A stretch of DNA of 64,000 nt from Branchiostoma floridae (lineage: Eukaryota > Chordata > Leptocardii > Amphioxiformes > Branchiostomatidae), in contig NC_049979.1 of NCBI RefSeq assembly GCF_000003815.2, positions 10,229,505-10,293,504 on the forward strand, given 5' to 3'. Both the position numbers and the translations under genes were made by a program. The notes beneath the pieces are model-generated. The model searched no databases. It was not told the DNA's origin and saw only the letters and a list, made by a program, of their open reading frames with translations. Below are positions 28,301-42,200 of this stretch, one piece after another; within the stretch, counting starts at the first letter, position 1, and each line of letters opens with the position of its first letter.

Positions 28301-31300
28301 CACTGGTAAAAGGCAGGTGTGTTACAGATACCCTACCATATACGATATGCATCTAATTTTTCAATCTGAAATGTATCCAGGGGAGTTGATCCTATTTCAG
28401 TTAAAATAGACCCAAATAGCTAGTGGGTGTTAGTGTCAAATGTCAGTAATGCCATGTTATTCCTTACCATGCTTGTTAAGTGTTATTCGAGGAATGGTTG
28501 AAAGTCTCATAAGCTGTCAGACTGTGACAAAGCCTGTTGTAAAACATACACATAATAACTAGAGTTCCATGACCTTTGCCAACAATTGATTACTGTGTGA
28601 ATGATGCCCTAGGCCTGTTGTGCACAGTTGACATACCTGTATAATGATCTTCACTCCAGTCACATACATCTTGTCTTGTAGGGACCCCACCTTCTGCAGT
28701 GGCTGGGCTTGCAAACAGAAGGCTTTCTCTTGGCCTCCACTTTACCTTTACTCCTCACAATGGTACGATATTTTATTCTATGTACATTTCTGTTGCTATG
28801 ATGGAATTCACGGCTTGGTGCTCTACAGCCAAAGATTCAACATTTTCACTTAAAACAGAAAACAAGACATCACAGTTTCACATGTCATTAGCATAAGTTA
28901 TCATATAAACTAAGAGCTTTTTGTAATTTGTATCATATTAGATGGATTAGTGTTTTGCAGTACTGTATTGAAGCAAAAGACATTTATTTGCATATCATAG
29001 CTATAACGTACTGTCCAGAATAAGGAAGAGTAGTCAGATAATTTTGATATGCTTGAACCTTGGGTCCTTTGTTTTTCTCAGTGATAAACAAACTTGATCA
29101 AACTTGGAAATCTTTAACACTTGTACCTGCACCTGTAGTTGCTGTTCCTTGGGCCCATTGCTATGTGCCTGACTGATGGGACCTGTTACTCTCCTATCAC
29201 AAGGGGTAAGTTTGGTGTAGACATTGTTTTGCCTGACTTATAATCTGATGGATTAACCCTGAATTTTCTGCCAATGATGAACATTAGAAAGAATAAGATT
29301 TTGAACAACATATACAGACATGCATTTCTGTATAACCAGTCAAGGTCTTATTTGTCAGGAAGGCATCTTACAATTGGGAAAGGGTCTTGTGTTGATTGAT
29401 TGATAGACTGATTAAGTAAAATTTTAAAGTACAGATTGACATCAAACATTCTAATACCAACTCACAAACACTAAAAGGCAGAAGCACAGCAAGCTTTGCC
29501 TGTGCACTTTTCCACATAAGCAGTCTGATTACCGTCCCATTCTTGTACATCTGCTTGTGTCTAATGGTGCATGCCATATCCTGTGCCTCCTACTTATTCC
29601 ATCTTGGGGTCAGGAAAAGTCAGCACAAATATAAAGGTTGTTATGTACATTAACCCAGCTTGTGCCTGAGGGTGTAGGATGTTGTGTCCAAATCCCCTGC
29701 AAGCTGTTAATAGCACTGCAGCCTCTACCACAGGAGAGAGCATACATTTACTCCCGGCAATGTCAAGAGAAGGACTAATTTTCACAAAGACACGAGTGCT
29801 AGTGGGATTGTAGCCTGTACTGTAATGATAAGGGTCCTGCTGGGCTCCCTTTCTGCAGTACTTAATCCTTAATGGCAGATAGATTTGTTGCAGTGAAGTT
29901 CACCCTCTTCACTCTTGTGATTGCTTGTTAATAATGCCAAGTGAACACCTTTCGTGATATGGTTTGGCATAATTCAAACTGAAAAACACTTAAATTATTA
30001 TTATTATAGAACTGAGCTTGTCAACTTAAAGCTCTAGTGCAGAATACTTGGTTTCTTCAGAAATTTTTGGATCCATTGAAGACATCTAGTACACAGCATA
30101 AGCCATCATGTATGGAAATGTAAGAGCTGTCACTGCAGGGATGAACCTTGTATGAATGATGCCATTAGAAGCAATCTATTCTCTTCAAAATGCAAGCCAC
30201 TTTCTCAAAGTAATCTCTCCTTGGCAGCAAAGGATAGCAACATAGAAATTGGGAAAAAAAATATCATCAAATGTCTCAACCACTGAAGTCTCATGGCAGA
30301 ATGTTATTACCAAAATCAATCTAAAATTTTCATTAAACGAGCTGAAAAAACAGCTGCTTCCCACAGTAGAAATGAAGACTTATTTGTGTGTGGGAATGAA
30401 AACTAATTTGTGAGGAAGTCTCCAGGATCTTTAAAGGAAACATGATGGGCAGCTGCTTCTAGTGACTGTTTGTTCAATTTTATGTGACTTTGATACGGTG
30501 CACATGACTGTGTGATTTGATTGTCAGATGTATTTTCCAGGTTGATTGAGATGGGGCTGAAATTGCAACTGTCAGTCTGTCACCATAGCAAATAAACACT
30601 TGGTACTCTCTTCCCTAATTGGATTTTTCCTTGGGCTTGGAAACAGATACAAAGCTGCTTGGTTGCCCAGCAAGAAACTGAAACAGAGACGCTCGGAAAT
30701 ATTCAAAAGAGGTACTGAAAAGGACCGGTTATTTTCAGATGTCCCCTCTCTTGTGTTGTAATTGTGAAATCGTACTGATATGTTAATTAATAAACATGAA
30801 AAATCTCTCTGTCTGGATTATCCAAACAGATGAGAATGTTTTGTTGCCTGGTTACATGCAGAGGTTGACGTCCTGATGTTGTTTTCCCTCTGGATTTGGC
30901 AAGTCATAGAAATGTCGTAAGTCACACATAAGACGAGTCCAAAATTATGTCGGTCAAGGGAAAGGAGAATCTGTCCTAAATACATGAAGCTTAACCATGT
31001 TACAGCCTGTCACCATTGTATGACGCATTACTGCTTTTGGGTGGCAGTAAAGAAAGTGTTATATTCTTTCATTGTATACCCAGTGGCTTTGTTTTGTTTA
31101 ATTGGCTTACTTGGCTTATGATTATTTGCTTGGTTTTAGTTTTGCAGACCAGATGTTCAGAAATACATATACTGTAACAGCCATATGATATAGGAGAATT
31201 TTTTTCCACAACCAGTGGGTACTTACTTGGCTTACGTTTCGATGTCTCTCAGACACCTTCCTCAGAGCTTCTGACTGGAGTTCTGCTTCTCGCCGCTACT

Positions 31301-34300
31301 TATATGTATCGGCCACTTATAGCGGTGAGAAGCAGAACTCCAGTAAGAAGTTTTGAGGAAGGTGTCTGAGAGACATCGAAATGTAACCAAGTAAGTACCC
31401 ACTGGTTATGGAAAAGAATTGTCCTATATCCTGTAGTCTACCAAGAAATTATTTTCAGAAATGTACAAGCCATAGCATAGTGCCTTGGCATTCATGAAGC
31501 AATGCGTACTGGCTAATGCTCCTCACCAAAAAATTGTATATTGATAGGTTGAAGGAATAAAATAGGTAAATGGATAGACAGAGTGATCATTTCTGTTTCA
31601 AGCATTAATTGTTGGAATTTCTGTCACAACATGTGAGTTTGTTTGCAACAAGAAGCTCTGGCATGATTTAAGTTTCTCTGTTACATTCCTAGAGAAATTG
31701 ACAGGGCGTAGCCCAAAGAAAAGTTACTGTAGCTTTTCAAGAGCAGTTGGTAAACTACTACAAGGTTATGAAAACGTTATGTTTTGCTGTATTAGTGGAC
31801 ATACTGTACAAAGTATTTGCTGTGAACTCAATGGCCAATAAAAACCCTGTCTTCAGCTTTGACAATGTGGTTGAAGACTAAAGGCATAGATGTTCCTGGT
31901 GTCACGGAATCAACCCCCAAAGGTCCTACTACATTATCCTGGAGGATTCACCAGTAAGGGGTAGAGTAATGCAACCAGGATAATGGACCTGCCATGCAAG
32001 CCCTACATTAGGGGTGTCCCTGCCTTAATAGCACATACCGTGGGCTTTACGCTTATGCAAAGTCTTAAGCTAGGGTGTCCAATAGATCATGAAGTCATAC
32101 AATGTTTTACAGATTCTCTTAGTTTTCCTCCATTTTGCATAAATGAGTAACTAGAGTTCCACGAACACATACCTTTGCCAAATAAACCAGGTTTGTTATG
32201 TAGAATGATGTCTGTAGACAAATGCGTTACTCCTTTCATTTTCTTTATAATGATATGCTTGGAGTTGGTTTATAAAATTTCAGCATTGATCATGCAAATT
32301 AGATCCCAAGTTACAATTAATTGATATCGAATTGCATACCAAAATCATGATGATCCTTTAATCCATTCTTGACTTATTCTCTTTCAAAGTCTTTAAATAC
32401 ACCTCTTACTCTCTTCCCTCTTTCTCAGTTACATATGTGAAAACTTTGATGAAAGTACTATAGTGGAATACAGTGGATTTATGAACTTTTCCTCATCAAT
32501 TATGCAAATTAGCTGTTAATTTGCATAATAAGTATCACATTATATAAGTCTTCACTTAGGCTATCTACATGCCAAAAATCATGACGATCCGTCAACACAT
32601 TCATATTTTCTCATTAATTATGCAAATGAGATCATCATGTGCATGATAAAAATGTATTGACATTTCTCTCTTTCTCAGCTACATATGTGACAAGTTTTAA
32701 AGTCCTATCATGGAATGTAGTGAATTTATAAAATATCCTCATCAATTATGTAAATTAGCTGTTGATTTGCATAATTTGTATCTTATTATGCAGGTCTTTA
32801 CTTACGCTACCTACATACCAAAAAACATGATGATCCGTCAACATGTTCATATTTTCTCATTAATTATGCAAATGAGGCCATCATTTGCATAATTGATATC
32901 TATCGACATTTCTCTCCTTCCCAGCTACATATGTGACAAGTTTGAAAGTCCTATCATGGAATGCAGTGGATTTATAAATTTTCCTCATTAATTATGCAAA
33001 TTAGCTGTTGATTTGCATAATTAGTATACCATTATGTACGTCAACACTCATTCTATCTACATACCAAAAATCATGACGATCCGTCAACACGTTGTAGAGT
33101 TATTCTCGTCCAAAGTTTGAAAGGAAACCGGTGCCTGCAGTTCCAAAAAAAGCCGCTAGGGGGCCCAAACTCACAGCACTTACTCTCTGCCTCGAGGGCT
33201 ATCTACCACTCAAAAATCATGAACACAGCATGTCCAGAACAGGAGATATCAAAAATTGAGGTTCTGCTGCAGTACCTTAGCAAGCCGCTAGGGGGCCCAT
33301 TATCAAACTTGACCTTCATTTTCCCGACCCCTACCCACCTACCAAATATTATTGGGATCCATCCAAGACTTCTTGAGTTATGCTGTTAACACACAGACAG
33401 ACACACAGACACACAGACTCACAAGCCCAAAACATAACCTTAGCCATTCTGGCAAAGGTAAAAATAGTACTGAATTCTAATGCTGAGCAGCAATTATCAA
33501 TGAAATAGCTTGATTGTGTTCAAAATATTTAGAAGGATGTTTTCCCATTATGTGCTGCTTCTTCTTGTATTCTACAGGAATGATGTACATAAAGTACCGC
33601 TACAGGGACGTGCTGTGGTTGAGAAACTTCATCGTGGTTTGTGCGGTGCCTTCTCTTTTTATGTGTTTTGTACTGTTTGTAATGCCTGTGCTCTTAACCA
33701 AGAATGATGCTGAATGCTGGAAACATGCAACACAAGATGCATGAATAGTTTAACAATAAAGGAGAAACCATTATCTATACAGATAGATAGCAAGATGGAT
33801 GGTCCTGAAGATTTTGTAGTGCTGGAAGATCAGTAATCAGAAAATGTCATGGGCTGAGCTGGTCAATATGCCATTCATCACCTTGCATCATCATCATATT
33901 CCAATTTTGACATCAAGCATTGGGACACACAAGTCCAATTTTGGTAGCTCAGTGGTCTCTTGGCGACCACCGTCTAGAGGAAAGGGGCCTTACCTGCTAT
34001 GTTCCTGCTGCAGGCTCCCTTCACAGAGGAGTTTGTGTTCCGTGCCTGCATGCTGCCTCTGCTCATCCCCTGCCTGGGACCCGGGCTGGCCGTGGTCGTC
34101 TGTCCACTCTTCTTCGGTGTTGGTAAGGGTCGTAAGATACTTCATGGACACTTTCAACTGTTAAATGGTACATTGTTCATCTTGTTTCTGGTTGTTTGTG
34201 TTTTATGGTGAGTCTACATGTATCTGAGGTGATATTTGGTGGTTTCACGAGATATTGATACTGTTTTTCAACAACAGACTCTGTCTATATTATCTATATG

Positions 34301-36981
34301 ACATGCTTGAACTAACGTATTCTTTTCTCTACTCCTGTCAGCACACATTCACCATGTATTTGAGAGGTTGAAGACTGGAGACCAGAGTGTCAAGGTTATA
34401 TGGATGCTCACTAGTAAGTTTAAAGTTGATGACCAGATTTATCCATTGTTATCATGAGGTTGTATAGATTCATGTTATACATGTAGGTTATAGAAAAAAG
34501 ATGCACCTTTCACAATTGTATCGGCAAATATCAGTCTAGACATTCACAATGAATCTGCTATTCTTAACTACCGGGTATCACACTATCACCCACTGAAGTC
34601 TAGTTGTTTTTTTAGACTGATATTTGCAGTTTAAGTAGATGTCTACCATGCCTTTGTATGTGTAAACCTTGGGTTGCTATAGGTAAAGTAAGTCACCTGT
34701 GTGTAACACGTTTTCCCCAATGTCTCCACAGTGTTCCAGTTTTCCTACACGACAGTGTTTGGGGCGTACACAGCCTTTCTGTTTGTCAGAACAGGTGGGT
34801 GGTCTCATATATAAGTACATGTACGTGGGTGGATCATACATCTTACATTCTGCCTTTTAATGTCAAGTGTGGTGGTCCTAATAGTCTAACACAGTTTCAA
34901 GATTTGCGTCATTGCTGGATTACTCATAACAACAGTAACTAGAGTTCCACGAACACATACCTTTGCCAAATAAACCAGGTTTGTTATGTAGAATGATGTC
35001 TGTAGACAAATGCGTTACTCATTTCATTTTCTTTATAATTAAATGCTTGGAGTTGGTTTATAAAATTTCGGCATTTATTATGCAAATTAGATCCCAATTT
35101 ACAATTAATTGATATCAAATTGTATCAAGCATTACTTAAGCTATCAGCATACAAAAAATCATGATGATCCTTTGATCCATTCTTGACTTATTCTCTTTCA
35201 AAGTCTTTAAATACACCTCTTACTCTCTTCCCTCTTTCTCAGTTACATATGTGACAACTTTGATGAAAGTACTATAATGGAATGCAGTGGATTTATGAAC
35301 TTTTCCTAACCAATTATGCAAATTAGCTGTTAACTTGCATAATAAGTATCACATTATATAAGTCTTCATTTAGGCTATCTACATGCCGAAAATCATGACG
35401 ATCCGTCAACACGTTAATATTTTCTCATTAATTATGCAAATGAGATCATCATTTGCATGATAAATATGTATTGACATTTCTCTCTTTCTCAGCTACATAT
35501 GTGACAAGTTTTAAAGCCCTATCATGGAATGCAGTGAATTTATAAAATATCCTCATTAATTATGCAAATTAGCTGTTGATTTGCATAATTGTTATCTCAT
35601 TATGTAGGTCTTCACTTACGCTACCTACATACAAAAAAACATGATGATCCGTCAACATGTTAATATTTTCTCATTAATTATGCAAATGAGGTGATCATTT
35701 GCATAATTGATATCTGTCGACATTTCTCTCCTTCCCAGCTACATATGTGACAAGTTTGAAAGTCCTATCATGGAATGTAGTGGATTTATAATTTTTCCTC
35801 ATTAATTATGAAAATTAGCTGCTGATTTGCATAATTAGTATACCATTATGTAAGTCATCACTCATTCTATCTACATACCAAAAATCATGACGATCCGTCA
35901 ACACGTTGTAGAGTTATTCTCATCCAAAGTTTGAAAGGAAACCGGCGCCTGCAGTTCCAAAAAAGCCGCTAGGGGGCCCAAACTCACAGCACTTACTCTC
36001 TTCCTCGAGGGCTATCTACCACTCAAAAATCATGATCACAGCATGTCCAGAACACGAGATATCAAAAATTGAGGTTCTGCTGCAGTACCTTAGCAAGCCG
36101 CTAGGGGGCCCATTATCGAACTTGACCTTCGTTTTCCCGACCCCTACCCACCTACCAAATATTATCGGGATCCATCCAAGACTTCTTGAGTTATGCTGTT
36201 AACACACACACACACAGACACACAGACTCACAAGCCCAAAACATAACCTTAGCCATTCTGGCAAAGGTAACAAGGAGCTTTCCTCTGCAGGGATGTAATT
36301 ACAAATTGGACTATTTCACTGAACTAGTGCCCTTGATCTAGTTATGATTTGAGGAGGAAATTACAAACTGCTTTAGCTGTGTTTAATAGCTAACAATGTG
36401 GCATTTTTTCAAGTCAGATTTTGGATAAATTGTTGGATTTTTGATGTGTTATTTAAACAGCCTCATTACTCATACTTTGGGTACCTACTGGCTGGCAAAA
36501 TACACCAGATGATTATTATTATTATTATTTAGATCCATCTGAGTAATTTTCTTTTATGTATACCGGTACTTTGAGTTTTATCCCATTAGCAAGAAGCCTC
36601 CATCTGTGACTACATTTTCAGTATGGGACACAATGTTTATCATGTTGTCTTTACATGTACATTGCTTATCTGTATCTGTATAGCCTGTATGAAGTTATTG
36701 AGTGAGGATACCGATAGTTTGCACTTAGCCTATCTTACAAATGAACTAGCATTGACGAGCCAACTTGTATTTCCTCAGGTCATTTGATTGGTCCCTACTT
36801 CTGCCATGCCTTCTGCAATGAGATGGGGTTTCCCAACTTCGCGGACGTTTTTACAGGGAGCAAACTCAGGGCAGTCCTCCTGTCTGTGCTGTATGTGGCA
36901 GGACTGGTGCTTTTCCTTGTATTCCTGTGGCCTGCTACACAAGCCTCTCTCTACAGCAACAGTACCTACAAGTGGACGTAA
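25310..36981 (+). CDS. RCE1: CAAX prenyl protease 2 (RCE1 endopeptidase), complete
   Basis: RCE1 is an ER membrane intramembrane glutamate protease that removes the -AAX tripeptide from prenylated Ras and other CAAX proteins before carboxymethylation. Exons: 25310-25422, 27325-27430, 28682-28762, 29139-29205, 33578-33636, 34014-34122, 34342-34413, 34732-34794, 36779-36981. All are GT/AG and in phase, totalling 290 residues (the human protein has about 329). Catalytic motifs are visible: [17 protein letters not shown] with paired Glu147-Glu148 and Arg152, FFGVAHIHH (about 175-183), and [13 protein letters not shown] with His233 and Asn237, the family HxxxN. Several hydrophobic helices surround them ([56 protein letters not shown]). 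Both termini are shorter than in the human protein. Introns 4 and 8 each contain one copy of the 1.3-kb repeat. Confidence 0.95.
28558..28590 (+). repeat. Short fragment of the 1.3-kb repeat's 5' end
   Basis: The sequence actagagttccatgacctttgcc matches the left end of the elements at 32151, 34939 and 57287 with a small deletion, then diverges. It looks like a truncated or decayed copy inside RCE1 intron 2. Confidence 0.45.
31187..31430. mobile_element. 244-bp foldback element in RCE1 intron 4
   Basis: A near-complete inverted repeat starts GATATAGGAGAATT and ends AATTGTCCTATATC. The arms include CCACAACCAGTGGGTACTTA, gtttcgatgtctctcagaca and agttctgcttctcgccgcta, mirrored on the right by tagcggtgagaagcagaact, tgtctgagagacatcgaaat and taagtacccactggttatgg. 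Only about 20-25 bp in the centre is unpaired. There is no open frame, so it is MITE-like or a foldback; it would form a long hairpin in pre-mRNA. Confidence 0.8.
32151..33460 (+). mobile_element. 1.3-kb interspersed repeat, copy 1 (RCE1 intron 4)
   Basis: It starts CTAGAGTTCCACGAACACA then TACCTTTGCCA, and ends with the inverse TGGCAAAGGTA. Inside are diverged tandem subunits with alternating attatgcaaat and atttgcataat, then two GCCGCTAGGGGGCCC boxes (33152 and 33283), then a microsatellite-like acacacagacagacacacag. Copies 2 and 3 at 34939 and 57287 have the same order and orientation. There is no transposase frame, which suggests a non-autonomous inverted-repeat element. Confidence 0.8.
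34939..36269 (+). mobile_element. 1.3-kb interspersed repeat, copy 2 (RCE1 intron 8)
   Basis: Very similar to copy 1 throughout, including the ends, the octamer-rich subunits, both GCCGCTAGGGGGCCC boxes (about 35964 and 36097) and the CA/GACA-rich tail. The left flank is ...acagtaa and the right flank is ...caagg. High identity to copy 1 suggests recent activity or local duplication. Confidence 0.8.
36455..36532 (+). repeat. 3' end of the 5S-derived SINE family with ATT tail
   Basis: The sequence cagcctcattactcatactt, tgggtacctactggctggca and aaatacaccagatg, ending in repeated ATT, is nearly identical to the reverse complement of 59628-59695. The head is missing. It lies in RCE1 intron 8. 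Confidence 0.7.
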
Positions 36982-38940
36982 CACAGGGCAGTCTCTACTG
37001 TGTAATCTGATACATAGCAGACAATCTAGCACGTAATATGTGAGGTGCCATTTCAATGTGACGGGTTCTGGCCTGAACTCTTCTTTTTTCCTACATATCT
37101 GGGCTTTTTAAATTTTTTTATTTTTACAATAGCTTTGTTAACATAGAGGACACCGTAAGAAGATAACAGGCAACTTAACATTACTATTCCTGTTTTCAGA
37201 ATGTTATTTTCAAGAAGAGCCATGTAAAATGAGAAAAAGAACTGTCAGACTTGTTTCAGGTTGTCTCACCGGTGTACTGTGGGGTACAATTTTAGAATCA
37301 GTGTTTCATAGATATTAGACAGCTTATATTGCACAGACACCATTAGGTGTAATCTTGTAACAGTGTTAAAGTAGAGTAAGTTAAGCATTCCTTTGTTCAC
37401 TTATTTCACTTCAACTCTTTTGCATGAGCTTGTTTGAGCTCTACGGGATGACTTGGTATCATTACCCACTTTGTACAATAGAGGAAAGAAAGGACTGTAT
37501 ATTTTCACTTGATCCCACAAACAGCAGAGTATTACAGTTGTATATTGTACAGAGGAGAGAGAGAGAGAAAAAAAATAGAACTATAGTTTGTAATTGATAG
37601 TAAATTATGTAATTGTTATAGATAGCTGTGAATATATACAGCATATACAATGTATGTGAGGCATGTATAGTGTCATGTATTGCTGTGCTGTATGGCTTTG
37701 AGTAGCCTTTGTTGCACAATTTCTCGCTGCCAGGGGGCTAATGGACCCCTCCCCATTATCTAGAAATGTAACATATCACATTTTCTTTTAAGGATGGACA
37801 AGGTCTCTTCAAACTATGAATGTTTATACACCTGTAAACCCTTAATGCAGAATGGTTCAAGCTTTGTTACAAGTAACAGTTTAAATCAATACCACCATAA
37901 ACATTTTCCTTTGCTATAATAATCTCAGATGTGTGTGAAATATAATTGAATGGTGTCATCTGGCCTCTGGAGCTGGATGCACTTGTAGCCTATCCTTAGC
38001 TCAGGAATCAGTGTTTAGCTATTATGGATCAAGAATGGATAGAAGTATTTATCTAAAGACATGTTTGTAAAGAGAACAAAAATCTATCACATTTCAACAC
38101 CTGTACAAACTACTGTCAGTGTAGAGCAGGGTAAGACATTGGTTAAACGTACATACATGTAAGATAGAAATACATGTACATTGTGCAGCTTTGAATATTC
38201 TTGTTATGACACACTTTTTACACTTTTCAAGTTGAATTAGGAATTAGACACAGTATGTTCAACACACATGGGCAGTGACTGATGTTAGCCCAAAGTAGTG
38301 TTGGCCCAAAGTAGTGAACAAGATCAAGTGAACAGAACAATAAATCAAAAGTTGTTGTAGTGTACCCATGAGGCCTCTGTCATGTTCATGTGTAGCTTAG
38401 CTTTCATATTTCACAGACCAGATTTGTTTCTTAAATTCATATTTCTAATGAATTTTAACAAACCTTCGATAGTAAAACACATGATTTCCAGCATTTTCAC
38501 CATCACAAAGAAGCAAGAAGAAGTTATTAAGTTCACTTATTAGAGTACACATGTATAATCATTGTGTTAGGTTGACATTGTATAGAAAATATTTCATGTG
38601 CATCGCCAAGTCTTTATTGCAACAACACACTGGTCTCCATGCATTGTGCCAAACTTCTGCACCTGACTCCACATTAGTATGATTGTTTGAAATTCCGTTG
38701 ATCTAGTGATCCTGTCTGGAGTAGTCATCAGTCTACTGTGACTGCTTTCTTCGCGTTTTCCTGAGTAGTCGCAATAGACAGGTTTGATAAAATTCGTAAA
38801 ATCCTGCATATGTATGGTTACGTCTGTGGCCACCCTGGTGGTCCTTTTCCCACACATTCCTGTTGCGCGATAGTTCTAAATAAATCAATGACTGAACTTG
38901 ATGAAAATTTCATTGGTTGCCATGGTAGTAGGAGATTATA
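36982..38940. other. RCE1 3' UTR and intergenic region
   Basis: No coding segment with family or splice support was found. The 3' UTR probably occupies the first part; candidate AATAAA signals are at 38339 and 38879. Contains a short tandem duplication of cccaaagtagtg near 38290-38325 and several TACATGTA palindromes. The RCE1 polyadenylation site cannot be fixed by eye. Confidence 0.5.
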
Positions 38941-38948
38941 GCGAATCT

Positions 38949-38954
38949 TATAAG
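38949..38954 (+). promoter_or_regulatory. TATA box of unknown gene A
   Basis: TATAAG within cttataagaagccc lies about 30 bp before a plausible start. A non-coding first exon would run to 39076, where a GTAAGTG donor follows CCACCA. None of the three conserved enzyme genes here shows such a box, but the next unknown gene does. Confidence 0.55.
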
Positions 38955-39258
38955 AAGCCCGCCTCTGCTAGTGGCGCACATAAGACGAAGGTCCTGCTTT
39001 CGCCACAACGTCTAAAGACAACGGTCTGAAGAAAAACGTCTTTAACAGTCTTCAAGTCGAGTCGTGAACTCCACCAGTAAGTGTTTGAACCGTGTACTTC
39101 AGTTTTCCACAACTCTTGTGTTTTCACATCTTATCCTTCATATAAAACAGTGCAAGAAACATCCACCTGTGTGGCTGTTTGAGATGGATCTTTTGATGCA
39201 CATTTGAACCACCCAGGTCTGACGATGAGTAAAACGTTTGTTATCGTTTCAGAGAGCC

Positions 39259-42200
39259 ATGGCCAGGTGGCTTTTGGTCGCACTGATGACGGCCATGGTC
39301 GTGAGTAACAGCCTTGCCTCTCCCCCGGAGGGCGCCGACGCCTTCATACAGCCGGCCGACGTCTCCGAATATGCCGATCTCAAGGACGAATCGGCTGCTG
39401 CACCAGTTGACGTTATGGTTGAGCCACTGGTGAATATCGGAAAGGACATCGTCGCTGAAGCGGCTAAACCGAGACGCCACCCTTACGGGAATGACGCCAT
39501 GGGCGAACGCAAAGGTACGAATGATGAAATACTTAACTAGAGGAGAGTTCTGCACAGATAACTTTCAGGCCAGCAGAGAATTTCCTCTTGCACGTAGCCA
39601 TAGACCGTGTTATAGCTATAGCTGTATCTTTCCCCCTGTTGCTCCCTAATCCGGAGCTCTCTACTGGTCATAAAAACCTGCACCCAAAGGGTAATATTGC
39701 TAGAGGTGGGCGACCATGCAGTGCGCTGTCGTCTGTGACAACATGTCCCCGGGTTTCGACAGTTTCTACTATATTTTCAGTCTACAATGGTGTCCGATGG
39801 AGACAACCTTTACTCAGAAGTTGGACAAGTTATGTATGCCACAGTTAATTTCCCTTAGAAGCGCAATAGTCCAGGGGAGAAACCCAAAAATAAGCATCTC
39901 GTCGTGAGCACACCCCGTATACAATTAGTTCAGTTGCTAAGGAAACGATACTTCCATAGCAACGGAAAATATTGGATTCATCCATACATGAAGTAGTTGT
40001 AACTAATTTTCAATAAAGATAAAGCTGAAATTTGAATTGTATGCGCGATACCCATGATGTATTGGATTTCTGTAGTTTTACTCCAAATAAAGCAGCATTC
40101 ACGTAACGTGTGACATCGATCACACTTGAAGAAAGTCCCAAGCGACAGAAGAGAGTTTTTATTTTCTGCCCATAGCGTGTTTCTATGGCGAGCGTTGTTC
40201 TGAGAATCTCCTCATAAACTGCTGTCCGTATCAGAGTCAGTTCATCTGTCTGAGATAGAGAAGATCGAGTCGCCCTGGATGCCTGTCCTATCAGTTCTAT
40301 TACGTCATCCGGCCCAAGTGCATGTTAGAATTGAGCTTACAAGTTAAAGAAAATTGTCATGGCTTCATTGTTTTAATGCAACAAAACAGCAAATAGTGTC
40401 ACAGTTCCCTTATATTGATATGCTGAGTCATACTACTATATCTATTTTGCTACAAAATCTTTAAGGTACTCTTGTTTTAGATATGCCAATCAATTGTGCG
40501 AACACGAGAGTGTAGGGTTCCACCTCAGTACTCTTTCACCTATCTCAAGATATTGACAATACAAAGGACAATGGATATTTACGTAATACTGAGTTTTGAG
40601 TTATGTGTGCCTATAATGTACGAAGAAGAATGGAATAGCCTCCCTCGATCGTTTAATCATACCCATCGCCTTGTGCAAGAACGCGAATTAACCGAAACTA
40701 GGGCACAGCTGCGAAGAAATGTAAAAAAAAACTGTACTTGTGCATTTTGTTGGGGGAATCATACATGACCAAAATGTTTGGAAAACCTTCCCATGGCTGT
40801 TGCCTAAAATACACGCACGCGCGCCCAAGACTAAAGCTATGATACAGGATGTAATCGCAGTCTTGATGTCAAAATATGGGCGTAGCAAACATCCAAGCAG
40901 CAATTATATGAAAGCCGAGCCTGATATCCATCCTATTCTGACCCCAGTCCACTCTTCTGATCGCTTTCCGGCCGAAAATTTGCGATCAGAGGAGCGAACC
41001 GATGCAGGAAGACGGTGGATACCATGGCCAGGCTATTGACATTTGTAATACTTGCCGAACATGTTGAGGGGTAGTTCTTGATAAGATTGACATTTTGCTG
41101 ACATAACAGGGATCCCATATCGTCATATGCCATCCGATGACGCCCCGCTGAGCAGGCCTGTGGATGAGGAAAGCCGAAGGAGACTGGCAGCAGGGTGGGA
41201 CGACAAGGCGATCTCTACCAAGACGGGAGATCAACGTTTCAGCAAGACAGACGTGAAGAGGCCAAGACATAAGGATCCAAACAAGATGAAGCAAGGAGTC
41301 GATTATCCATCAGAATCGAAGCAATACCGAAATTCTCACACACAAGAGCTGAAGAAGCGGCCTACAACACTGGACGAAAAAATGATGAATGGAAAACGGC
41401 CCATGTCGTCCATAAATCAACAAAACCGTGACAGGGGAAAGGGGAGGGAATCACAACAGAGCAAACCACCCGTGCCCAAACCGAAGCCTTTCTTCACACA
41501 GTCCTCCAGCCGTCACTTGATAGATCGGGTTGATTCAGATAAAGAAAGGGTGGGAGCTATTCCAGAGAAGTGGCGGAAACGAGGTGGATTGAAACCTGAT
41601 GCACGGCCAACCCAGACTGGACGAGGAACAAAAGACCATGGTAGCGTTCATGGAGATGGTCAGGGGCGTGGAGATGGTCAGGGGCGTGGAGATGGTGAAG
41701 AGCGCGGAGTCGGTAAAGAGCGTGGAACTGTCCCAAAGCGTAGAGATGGCCAAGAGCGCCGAGCTGGTCAAGAGCGCGGAACTGGTCAAGATCGTGGAAC
41801 TGTCCCAAAGCGTGGAACTGGTCAAGATCGTGGAACTGTCCCAAAGCGTGGAACTGGTCAAGATCGTGGAACTGTCCCAAAGCGTGGAACTGGTCAAGAC
41901 CGTGGAACTGTCCCCAAGCGTGGAACAGTTGAAGAGCGTGGAACTGGCCCACGGGACTCGCGGAGTCGAGTTGGATCACAGCGTGATAAAAGGCCACCTA
42001 AAACCGATCCGAGAACAAACGAACCGGGCAACTGGCGCGATCGAATTGATAGATCATATATGGCCACGCTATATGGAGCGAATGAATGCCAGAAAGAACC
42101 ACGCAGCACGTACAAGTAACCATCATTCCAGGAATACGTATGCTACTCGACGCAAGTACAGGCCTGTTGATTGGGGTGGGAGGAAGCCAACGAACAGAAC

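Noticed and set aside
41535-41997. Antisense open frames over the 36-bp array of gene A
   Set aside because: Same cause: a stop-free unit with a length divisible by three.
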